NCBI GenBank assembly: GCA_963931925.1
Contig: OZ007570.1
Coordinates: 56,217,321-56,281,320 of the forward strand
DNA length: 64,000 bases
Direction: 5' to 3'
Origin: Onchidella celtica
Taxonomy: Eukaryota; Mollusca; Gastropoda; Systellommatophora; Onchidiidae
Below are positions 56,201 through 64,000 of this stretch, in pieces; positions within the stretch are counted from its first letter, which is position 1, and every line of letters begins with the position of its first letter. The notes below the pieces were generated by a model. That model did no database searches. It was given only the letters and a program-made list of their open reading frames with translations, and was not told where the DNA came from. The translations under genes and the position numbers were made by a program.

Positions 56201-57571
56201 CTTACGAGTTCAAGGAGTAGGGAACTTAAGACCCTGTTAGCGTCATTCCCGGATGTTGTTACGGATTTGCCGGGTCGCACTACGGTGATCCAGCACCAAA
56301 TAAAGTTGACTTCGGATAAGCCAGTATTTCTTAGACCTTATCCACTGCCTTTTTCTTCCAGAGATAGAGTCATAAAGGAAGTTGAGTCAATGTTGAAGTT
56401 AGATGTGATAGAACCATCAACATCGCCGTATTCATCACCCATCGTCCTCGTGAAAAAACTTGATGGATCGGTGCGGTTCTGTATTGATTTTCGAAGATTG
56501 AACACTATTACCGTAGGCGATAGGGAGCCTATTCCGTTTCAGGAGGAATTAATAGCTTCATTGGCCGGGTCCACGTGGTTTTCCAAGATAGATTTAACGA
56601 AAGGTTATTGGGAAATCCCTCTTACTGAGGAGTCTAAACAATACACGGCGTTCCAAACGCCCATTGGATTATTCCAATTTAAGGTCATGCCATTTGGGTT
56701 GGTAAACGCGCCAGCGACGTTTGCACGATTAATGAGACTAGTGTTGAAGGACATACCTAATGTCGTGTCATTCTTTGACGATATAGCATGTCATACGTCG
56801 ACATGGTCTGATCATATTCAGACACTAACAGTAATTTTTCAACGATTACGTCATTTTGGGTTAACTGCTAAACCCGCAAAGATGGATTTGGCATGTCCAG
56901 AGATAATATTCTTAGGACATATCGTGGGTAGAGGTGTTCAGAGACCTGAAGTAACAAAAATTGACAAGTTAGTAGGGTTGCAAATCCCTAAAACAAAGAA
57001 ACAAGTCAGAAGCTTAGTGGGAATTTTAAATTATTACAGAAAGTTCATTCCAAATTTTTCCTCCTTGTCATCTTCTCTTACTGACCTTACTAAGAAGGGA
57101 CAACCCGATAAGGTCCAGTGGACGTCTGAATGTCAGACAGCATTTGATAATTTGGTGACAGCATTATCATCGTCACCCATTCTGATATTACCCGATTTTC
57201 GATCTAATTTTATCCTCAGAACGGATGCGTCGGACTCTGGTGTCGGCGCTTGTCTTCTGCAGGAGAAGAACGAATGTCTCCATCCTGTATGTTATGTCAG
57301 TAGGAAGTTATTGCAGAGAGAAAGAAAGTATTCTGTGATAGAGCGTGAGTGTCTTGCCATTGTGTGGTCCGTCCAGAAATTAGGACGTTATCTCATGGGA
57401 CGAGAATTTTGTATCCAGACAGACCACAAGCCACTGACATTTTTGTCGAAGAATCGTTCGTCCAGCCCACGCTTGTCTAGATGGGCATTGGCTTTGCAGC
57501 CGTATACCTTCGTTATTCAACCAATTCCAGGAACCAGCAATCATATCGCCGACTACCTTAGTCGAGCCTAG
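53201..57571 (+). CDS. Gag-Pol of copy B: capsid, nucleocapsid, protease, integrase, RT, RNase H
   Basis: Open without a stop from 53201; the first ATG is 53330, giving 1413 codons, but it lies inside capsid and is not the native start. A SCAN-like capsid segment is at about 53460-53760. Two CCHC knuckles start at 54062. A further Cys pair (CPSCEKLLSSGVLPC) precedes the protease DTG at 54416-54424. Integrase: HHCC segment at about 54978-55110 and catalytic D 55199, D 55379, E 55487, then the GPY/F-type module KGPYVIERVV. RT has SPIVLVKK, RFCIDFRRLN, VMPFGLVNAPATF and FFDD at 56771-56782. RNase H has its first catalytic aspartate at 57224. All catalytic residues looked for are present. Integrase precedes RT. 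Confidence 0.95.
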   Translation, partial: NAPTETVERQVHNKGGVRIKLPTFDDRKDDIDAFLYRFELNAQLQWGENKELWSTYLASLLQGRALTYFKELQREDVQDYDKLKALLLRRFARTEEYFREQFRRARADTREDFAAFVARLTEYFANWVDLAHVGADFAKLKDLMIRDQLYASCHKDLVAFLKENEPATVQEASKLAEAYRTAHPSKPVARAYAQDAGYVAVVEGSPAGLKDRSRQRGAYSGQAQGQRRGHHQSPAYGSGKFDRAGGLGRGNGRGRFVTFADDRRHRDFSSGRDGSRGPRPIAAQGAECWTCGRVGHFSRECRAAKCWNCGRADHISVNCPAGRIAANVDSSSSPCSPNKFHHAAACVTSDNGGGQYSKCPSCEKLLSSGVLPCGRKIPVINSCHTGGGLRVYPGFVGDEPVSVLRDTGSTVVGVHRDCIRDSQLTGETVPCIQFSGAIEKLPMARIVIDTPFLSGEVEAVVGCFPGAQLIIGNVSRVVSPSDENVQAWSQSKGIDFCAAVETRRRVADKDKIRPLATPAVNLDITPERLARLQREDPSLNPCFGEARTEKTRKYKNGSSSFVVQAGILFRKYVTVTSILKQVVVPALLIATVLHLAHDVPLAGHMGIARTKERVLKNFYRPSIHKDVQVYCKTCSACQKTTHKGRTPQAPLQRIPTVSEPFKKVSIDLVGPIHPATDRGNRFFLRVICNATRWPEAVPLRTITSEAVAEALFAIFARVGIPEQILSDRGAQFTSEMMKELFRLFSIQPITTTPYHPQANGMCERLNSTLKSMLRKVAADRPKDWDRYIPAVLFAYREVRQESTGFSPFEMMYGRSPRGPTDVLRDMMTSPSSGDDEQISVFQYLVDLRERLSSARTIAEEASGIASKRAKDYKDRGSKLRIFKPGDKVLLLLPTDHNKLLMTWKGPYVIERVVSKVDYAIHIDGTSKVFHVNMLQRFYERPQYLCAQTRPEETVFSIACTGVVDQLDCDVSDTEAQEELQIQLPELTPTQGYRDVKINPDLTSSRSRELKTLLASFPDVVTDLPGRTTVIQHQIKLTSDKPVFLRPYPLPFSSRDRVIKEVESMLKLDVIEPSTSPYSSPIVLVKKLDGSVRFCIDFRRLNTITVGDREPIPFQEELIASLAGSTWFSKIDLTKGYWEIPLTEESKQYTAFQTPIGLFQFKVMPFGLVNAPATFARLMRLVLKDIPNVVSFFDDIACHTSTWSDHIQTLTVIFQRLRHFGLTAKPAKMDLACPEIIFLGHIVGRGVQRPEVTKIDKLVGLQIPKTKKQVRSLVGILNYYRKFIPNFSSLSSSLTDLTKKGQPDKVQWTSECQTAFDNLVTALSSSPILILPDFRSNFILRTDASDSGVGACLLQEKNECLHPVCYVSRKLLQRERKYSVIERECLAIVWSVQKLGRYLMGREFCIQTDHKPLTFLSKNRSSSPRLSRWALALQPYTFVIQPIPGTSNHIADYLSRA

Positions 57572-57911
57572 GGGAAGTGTTCAGGAGCTTATACATCGGA
57601 GGACAGGAACATTGACAGGATCTGTGTGAATGAGTCGACTTTAAAATATTGACATTATAAATAGGATATGAAGAATGGTTGATAGGTTGATTGGTTTTTG
57701 ATTCTGTATTAGGTATTGTGTTTAGTTAGCTATTGATGATGTGATACATATATGCATATTGCAGGGCATATTGATCCCCATATTTTCCCCTGATTTCGGT
57801 ATTTTATATACTAGGGGAACTGCTAGGTCATTTTTTTAGTGTAGGTATTGCTCTCGCTCACTCGTTGACAGTCATCTTGATGCGATTTGAAATTAATTGC
57901 ATTAATTTTTT
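57572..57911 (+). other. 3' non-coding region of copy B
   Basis: 340 bp with no env-like frame; includes the ATTAATTGCATTAATTTTTT-like AT block just before the purine tract. Confidence 0.8.
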
Positions 57912-57926
57912 TGGGGTGGGGGATGA
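57912..57926 (+). promoter_or_regulatory. Polypurine tract, copy B
   Basis: TGGGGTGGGGGATGA directly before TGTCAC of the 3' LTR. Confidence 0.87.
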
Positions 57927-59190
57927 TGTCACGAGTGGAGTGAGTGCAATTAAGGGGATTGCTACAGAGCGGGTGTAGAGTAAGAAGGGCTCACGGCAGA
58001 CAGGTAGGGAAAGACGTGAAAGGAAGAGAGTAAAATTAACGCACGAAGACAAGGAAGAAAAGCGTGCATGTTATGAGTGGTGGGGGTCTGAATGAGGCGA
58101 AAGCGCTGTATTACTATCACTGCAAGTTAGAAGGTCCTACTGAACGGACGCTAGTAAGAGCCCAGCGGGCGGACATAAGGGGAGCAGTCGAGGGACCAGT
58201 GAGAGAGTTTTTCCAGTGATGACTGGTAGGTAGAACGTTGATTGATAATTATGATTGATGTATTATATTATATTCGTCTATTACCATGATGTAAATAAGT
58301 ATATGTGAGGAATGTGGAAGTCCTTGATATTGGATATAGCAATGTGCGCCATGAGCGATAGATGAAAGTGAGTTCATGGATTTGTAGCGCGAGTGAGTAG
58401 TGTGTACTCCGATGGAGGTGTGTTACCGTAAGATGTGTGGTGAGTGAAAGGTGAACTAGTGTGTGTACGCTTCATGGGTTGTAAGGAGAGGTGGAGTGAA
58501 TAGAAATGGTAGGGTATTATACCAATGTAATGTTATTCTTGTAGGTGCCGAGGTCGGGCCAAAGAGCGCCGCCTACGGTGATAGGCCAGCATAGGGCCGG
58601 AGGCCACACATAGGCCAGAAGTGAGGCTGTCAGTGCAGGACAGTAGAGGCACATAAAGTCGTGGCAGTCAGGCCACGGACAGGGACGTAGATATGAGCGT
58701 GAATGTGATAATGTCCTATTGCCATGTTGATGGGCTAGGAAACAATAATGTACTATTGCCATGTTGATGGGCTAGGAACTAATAATGTACTATTGCCATG
58801 TTGAGGGGCTATTGAAATGATAATGTGTTATTGCCCTGCTGAGGCGCTAGGGGAGTGCTAAGGTGTATGACAATAGGAAGGTGATATTGAGAGACTGCGG
58901 TGCCAGTGAATTATTAATGTGCTATTAAGACCCTGAGGGGAGAGGCTGAGGCCGAAGTGCCTTTAGGAGTAACCACCGGGTTGTGGATCCGAGGGAGAGT
59001 GTGTGTGAGAATAAGGCCGTGTACGGCAGTCATTTCAATAATATAATGTATGTAATTGCGCTATTATCTGTATAATTATGTTTAATAAATGTGTGAGTCT
59101 GATGGATTGTTCTGTTAAGTGTTAAACTTGTTTGTTCGTGATTGTTGTCCTGTCATAACTATTACATCTCCCAGTCTGGGATTTGTGACA
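57927..59190 (+). repeat. 3' LTR of copy B
   Basis: More than 99% identical to 50609-51874; ends GTGACA and is followed by AGGGG. Confidence 0.97.
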
Positions 59191-59454
59191 AGGGGGACCA
59201 GAATGAAGAGCGATTTGGGGGCAAATACATAACAGTCATTGACTTCTTCTACATCATGCTTAGATGGGTTTGATGAACAGAAAAGAGTTGTTATTTTTTT
59301 GTTTAGTGCATTTGACAAAGAATGGTTTCTGCTCTATAGTGTATCATCAACATGTTTGTTGTCTTTTTTCCCCTGGAAATGGGGGAAAAAGTGGGCGATG
59401 AAAGAAAATTTGGAGTCTGTGGGGCAATTGCCTGAAAAAGGTTGAGAACCACTG
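59191..59454. mobile_element. hAT-like MITE, right part
   Basis: Resumes after the LTR element with the duplicated AGGGG and ends GGTTGAGAACCACTG. With 50470-50608 the uninterrupted MITE would be about 398 bp. No coding capacity. Confidence 0.75.
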
Positions 59455-59462
59455 CTAAAGAA

Positions 59463-59580
59463 GGTGAAATCGAGCTGGGGGATACTTTAGAATAGAGGGG
59501 GATGTTCTACGATATCCTAGATTATCAGGGGGGTTAAAATAGGATGGGGGATATTCCAGGATGTCACACCGGCCCTAAGG
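59463..59580 (-). repeat. Palindrome-rich fold-back repeat, copy 2 (inverted)
   Basis: Contains GGTTAAAATAGGATGGGGGA, as at 48606 onward, and ends CACACCGGCCCTAAGG, the reverse complement of a string like CCCTAGTCCCGGTGTG at 48428. It abuts the hAT target duplication. Confidence 0.6.
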
Positions 59581-60264
59581 AAATCGCCTCCATACTCAGG
59601 GTTTTTTGACAGTTTTGCGAAACCGGTGCCAGGCCCTTACGTGTGTAGGGCCCTTTAGCCCTCAAAGAGTTCCCCATAGGGCTGCTTTCTCCTTTTTCCT
59701 CCTTTGTTTTGTTTCTTTTGTACACAGCCAAAGGATGTAGAAGCAAGGAGCTTATAATAAGTATAGATAGCACATGTATAAGCTCCTTGTGTAGAAGTTA
59801 TTTCTACAATCTTTGACACAGCCCTGGAAACCCCTCTCCCCGTATGTACCCCGTTCATACTATTATGTTGTCGTTACATCTCCCTTCTCTCCCGCCTCTC
59901 TTTCCCCCTCTGAGTGAAAGCATATTTTGGATAATTATAAAGGTCAGATTACAGTACTCTTTGCCGTGCCTGTCTTTATGAACCTTATGAAATGTGATTG
60001 TTCCCTAACTTGTGTTGGTCACCGAGATCCGGCTCTGTCTTCCGTATGTATACAGCTGTTTTGCCAGCAGTTTGCTATTGTAGCTGCTGAAGTAAATGTT
60101 GTTGCTGTTTCATTCATAAACATTTTTTGGGGGGAGGAATTCTGAGATACACTTTTAGTATTCCTATCTGTATAGTCTGTATAACACCATGTTTGTTTTC
60201 CTGACATTCTCAATTGCGTGAGATACTGACATTTTGACTGTGACATAACAAACACACGCCGAAA
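59581..60264. other. Gene-free stretch
   Basis: No feature recognised. Confidence 0.55.
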
Positions 60265-60678
60265 ATCTACTAGGGAAAGAGAGAGGTGTGGGGAGGGGGG
60301 GGAGAAACAGAGAGAGAAAGAGGGGAGGAAAACGTGAGAATAAGGGAAAGAGAGAGGAGGGGCCAAGAGAGAAAGAGAGAGAGACAGACAGACAGACATA
60401 GAAAGAAAGAGACAGTCAGAGGAAGAGGAGAGAGGGGGGAGGGGGAGAAAGGAGGGAAAAAGAAAAAAAGAGAAAGACAAAGGGGAAAGAGGGGGAGAAA
60501 AGTGAGAGAGAGTAAGAAGAGAGAGAGAGAGAGAATGTGAACGAGAGAGAGAGAGAGAGAGAAAGAGAGAAAGGGAGCACTAGGAAGGGAGAGATAGAAA
60601 AAGAGGGAGGGAGGGTGAGACAGAGAAAGAGAGAGAAAGAAAAAAGAACGAGAAAGAGAGAAAAAGAGAGAGGGTGAC

Positions 60679-60727
<49 letters not shown>

Positions 60728-60833
60728 GGGAGCAATAGGAAGGGAGAGATAGAAAAAGAGGGAGGGAGGGTGAGACAGAGAAAGAGAGAGAAAGAAAAAA
60801 GAACGAGAAAGAGAGAAAAAGAGAGAGGGTGAC

Positions 60834-60873
<40 letters not shown>

Positions 60874-60885
60874 AGGAAAAGAACG
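60265..60885. repeat. Purine (GA-rich) tract with 155-bp tandem duplication
   Basis: About 620 bp almost purely A and G. The block starting AAGGGAGCACTAGGAAGGGA at 60571 recurs at 60726 with one or two differences. Long frames on both strands are artefacts of composition. Confidence 0.9.
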
Positions 60886-61443
60886 AACAGGCTAAGGAAA
60901 AAACAATTAAAAATCAGAACATAATTATTTTTTCCACAAAATTTATTTTCTGCTTGACTATGACCCTAATGGCAGCATGACCAAGTAATAATGATAATAT
61001 CTTTTAATCTTGTAAAAGGTTATTAAAAACCTATTAAAAGCGCACTTGAAATTTTTCTTGCTGTACGAGTAAACCAACAGCAAAGACAACAGCAGGTATA
61101 AATACCGACAGGAATATAAAAGATTTGTTTCGTATAAAATCAGTATGATCATTACACTTTGCATTTTTGTTCTGATTATGTCGGCGCTTAATGAAATCTC
61201 GTGAACATCGGGAAAGTATTTTTAAAAAATAAAGAAAAAAAAAAGATAAAAAAATAATTATAATCCTGAAATTTGTTTGAAAAATTATATTTAAGAATAA
61301 TAATTATAACTAATGAATACAGCTGAAGTATTTTAGCGCCATCGGGGAATGATTATTGTAAAAAGACTTTAATTATGTTCCCAACACAAAATTAGTCACA
61401 ACCTGCATGAAGACGCGTTGCTAGATCTGCACAAATTACACTT
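60886..61443. other. Gene-free AT-rich stretch
   Basis: Nothing recognised. Confidence 0.55.
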
Positions 61444-61945
61444 GGGCGACAACAAAAATACAACAGAAAAGAAACGAAAAAAAAACCACAACAAAACTGA
61501 AAGTATTGAACGCTAGTGATGTTCAAAGAATTATCTAAAAATATTGAATATCACAGAAGCTTTCAAAATCTCAGTCAATAATAATGTTTGTAATGAAGAA
61601 AACATGCATAAATAAAACAGGGCAACACGAAAAAAACAAATTTAACGGAAAAAAAACTAAAAAGAAAAAAACTATAAATTGTTAATGTTCTTGAAGGAAT
61701 GTTCGAAAAATACCGAATATCACTTTAGGCATCAAAATCTCAGTCCATAAAAATGTCTGTATTGAAGAAAACATAATATATTATACCGGTAAATCAAACA
61801 GGGCAACACAGAAAAAAATGAAAGGGAAAAGAAACGAAACAACAAAAAAAAAGTATCAAATGTGAATGTTCTCGAAGGAGTGATCTAAAAATAGCAAATA
61901 TCATTTTAAACTATCAAAATCTCACAGTCGGTAATAATCTTATAA
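61444..61945. repeat. Three tandem units of about 176-181 bp
   Basis: Units start near 61444, 61620 and 61801 with GGGC(A/G)AC and share ATGTTC.(A/T)(A/C)GAA, CTAAAAATA or similar, TCAAAATCTCAGTC and TGAAGAAAACAT. They are A-rich and diverged from each other. Confidence 0.7.
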
Positions 61946-61971
61946 TCTTCTTATAATAATGAGAGCAGGGG

Positions 61972-62440
61972 GTAAATTGTCTGTGACGCTTATGCATTTC
62001 ATGGCCATTCAAGCTAGACATTTGAAAGTTTGCATACTACCGTTTTTGATACTGCCGAGTTGCATGGCTGGCTTAGTTTTTGCGTTTGACCACGTCTTAT
62101 ATTTTTTTGAAAATTGTGAAACGCCTTAGCGTTTAAACCCGGACTAAATTCCTGGTGTAGTTTTTAGAGTGTTGCGTATGGGTCTAGCATTCGATACTCA
62201 GTATCGAAGGCTGTCATTTTGCGCAAACTTCTGCATGACGTCTAAGCATTACATGGCCTTTAAAGCGAGACACTCACAATTGTGGTATATTTAGGGCTAG
62301 GCCTACTGTTTTTTATCCTGTCGAGCTGCATGGATGCCGTGATGTATGTTTATATGATTGTTATGGATGGCGATTCCGCAACCTCTTTACTGGGCGCTAG
62401 CAAAACGATACACAGTATCGAATATGCCATTTCCTTTGAG
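61972..62440. repeat. Diverged tandem duplication of about 245-255 bp
   Basis: Shared blocks: GCATTTCATGGCCATTCAAG / GCATTACATGGCCTTTAAAG, GAGTTGCATGG / GAGCTGCATGG, and CGATACTCAGTATCGA / CGATACACAGTATCGA, the last a hairpin. Confidence 0.5.
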
Positions 62441-63586
62441 CGTGGCCTGCTTGAAAGTAAACAAGACATGTGCTCAGCTTGATGCTGACAATGCTGACAA
62501 TGTTACACAGACAATGTTGTGTATACCATGAAGGGGAGGTCCTCCACCCGTCCGCGCCAGTCAAGAAAACAAACTTATCAAAAGGTTGGGTTTAGTATAA
62601 TTTGTATGGGACAAAGAAAGAAGAAAGAAAGAACGAACGCGCGGGTTAGGGGAGGTCATCATCAAATATTTTATTGTCATCATATTATGTTTGTTAACTT
62701 TTTGGTAAGTGGCGCGCACGGGGAGAAAACCTTCCCCCTGAAGTTTTGCGATCATGATTGTCAGGTAAGCGAATAGTTTAAACAATTCAGCATTTGTCAA
62801 ACCTGTCTTTGCAGTCTCTCAATCTCTTTTGTTTTGTTTGCCACTCACCGTTCGAAGAACGGGTGCATTTACTAGTATCTCTAATGGAGAAGACATGTAT
62901 AAATATAAAACTGACAATTGACATTCATAGTGATGACGTTAAAATGAGATCACAGAAAAGAAAAAAACAAAGAAGACCTGAAACTCTTGAGTCAGCGAAA
63001 CGACAAGAGATAATTATTCAGAGGGCGAGTTCTGTCTCTCTCACCCACCCACCCACCCCTCCCCCACAGAAAAAAAAAGAGTGTCGGTCCTTGGCTGCCT
63101 TGAACTTAGCGAAGAATGGGTCATTCCCAGGTCGTGCGTCATTTTAATAGCAATGTTAAACAAGAAATGCAGAGAACATACATTTTTTAAAGAATAGAGA
63201 GAATCCTAATTTAGTTTACAGTAATAGCGAAGTTCTTATTGACATTTTAGGAATAGCGATGTTCCGATCTCTTTGTTGTTGTTGTTTGAAATAGCAAGGA
63301 TATTAATTTAGATTTATAGGAAATACTATGGTCTCAATCTAGTTTTAATGAATGGCGCTCTTTCTGATTTAGTTTTTAGAAATAGCGATGGTTTAAACTA
63401 ATGGCTAGTTTCCTAACTTAGTTTCATTAGGCATAGCAGTCATTACATTAATGCCTCATACCATCGCCAACCAAAATTACACAGCCGCATCTGCGAAGGT
63501 GTGATGGCGAAATGGCTTGGTCTACGAGTGATTCCAATGTAAAATACCCCAGTAAACAACAAAAACCGTTGTATAATGTATCGCTC
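62441..63586. other. Gene-free stretch
   Basis: Degenerate repeats of TTTAGTTT..(A/G)AATAGCGATG at 63215-63440; nothing else recognised. Confidence 0.5.
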
Positions 63587-63611
63587 GGAGAGAGAGAGAG
63601 TGTGTGTGTGT

Positions 63612-63675
<64 letters not shown>
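63587..63675. repeat. Compound (GA)n(GT)n(GA)n microsatellite
   Basis: GA at 63587-63600, GT at 63601-63622, GA at 63627-63672. Confidence 0.95.
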
Positions 63676-63677
<2 letters not shown>

Positions 63678-63920
63678 AAGACATGTTATATACAGTCATA
63701 TTAGCATAATATTACACATAGCTTAAGTACGTCAAAATTGCTTAGTCGAGAGTTTCAAAAATAACATGAAAGTCTCTTGTACTGATCAGCGAAGTGGCCT
63801 CGAGACAACCAGTTGTGCAGTATACGTGAAGTGTCCTATTTTTCCAGTTACTGGGTGTTCATGTTTAACCCTCTATGGCCGAGATGATAAAATTAGATTC
63901 CAACTAGCCAAACATTTGTA

Positions 63921-64000
63921 AGTTGTGTTTTCATGTGTACAGAAACGGAAACGGAAGAAGAAACGACAAAAATCATCATGTAGTAAAATAGAAAGAGGGT
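63921..64000. mobile_element. Palindromic MITE, copy 5, cut by window end
   Basis: Starts AGTTGTGTTTTCATGTGTAC and continues with the GGAAACGG and TAGTAAAATAGAAAG blocks of the 14817-15019 family. Confidence 0.7.

Larger units (their letters stand above)
50609..59190 (+). mobile_element. Complete Gmr1-like LTR retrotransposon, family 1 copy B
   Basis: 8582 bp, LTRs of 1266 and 1264 bp, both TGTCAC...GTGACA, with perfect target duplications AGGGG at 50604-50608 and 59191-59195. The LTRs differ at only about eight positions by eye, so the insertion is very recent. The only coding lesion found is a 2-base deletion in the Gag coiled coil near 53195. Order: LTR, tRNA-Pro-type primer site, leader, gag, protease, integrase, RT, RNase H, purine tract, LTR. 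It interrupts a hAT-like MITE. Confidence 0.97.

Noticed and set aside
38991-57571. Classification of the two elements as Ty1/copia because of domain order
   Set aside because: The RT, RNase H and GPY/F-type integrase module are gypsy-like in sequence; order alone does not decide.
57572-57926. Possible env gene after RNase H of copy B
   Set aside because: Only about 355 bp with no open frame; copies A and C agree, so no envelope gene is present.
60270-60835. Long Leu/Ser/Phe or Glu/Arg-rich frames
   Set aside because: Artefacts of the purine tract.

Overview
This is a window of animal nuclear DNA. A spliced gene with canonical GT-AG introns, tRNA-derived SINEs, LINEs of a type common in invertebrates, dense (GA)n/(CT)n microsatellites and an assembly gap of 200 N all point to a repeat-rich metazoan draft assembly. 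A mollusc, perhaps a gastropod, is my best guess, but no species marker is visible and this rests on general experience.

Layout. 1-5726: truncated, broken copy A of a Ty3/gypsy element (family 1) with its 3' LTR. 5930-16214, minus strand: seven exons of one SLC22-type (organic cation transporter-like) gene. All six splice junctions keep the reading frame; the first and last exons lie outside what I can recognise. Its introns hold a 5'-truncated LINE (about 9205-12106), a 365-bp terminal-inverted-repeat element with a perfect 8-bp target duplication (13550-13914), palindromic MITEs and a SINE. 16422-24881: tandem and dispersed repeats, two more SINEs, a hAT-like element and simple repeats. 24882-26300: the 3' LTR and 3' end of a minus-strand family-1 copy (copy C) running into the gap at 26301-26500. 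27458-28441: 5'-truncated LINE with a 14-bp target duplication. 28456-36059: no recognisable gene, but an inverted repeat pair, a minisatellite and a MITE. 36341-45335: complete LTR element of a second family, inside a LINE remnant, with CTTGT target duplications. 46651-47711: candidate solo LTR. 50609-59190: complete family-1 copy B with AGGGG target duplications, inside a hAT-like MITE (50470-59454). 59581-64000: purine tract, tandem repeats, microsatellite and a MITE cut by the window end.

The most notable content is the pair of LTR retrotransposon families. Both are Ty3/gypsy by sequence (GPY/F-type integrase module, gypsy-type RT and RNase H), but integrase is encoded upstream of reverse transcriptase: gag, protease, integrase, RT, RNase H. 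This Ty1/copia-like order defines the Gmr1 group, first described from deuterostomes. Their Gag proteins carry a capsid segment resembling the vertebrate SCAN domain, and family 1 has a primer binding site whose first 13 bases match the murine-leukaemia-virus tRNA-Pro site. Copies A and B and the second-family element all carry visible lesions. The near-identity of the LTR pairs says the two complete insertions are young.

No CRISPR, rRNA or free-standing tRNA gene was found. The SLC22-like gene is the only host gene I can support.
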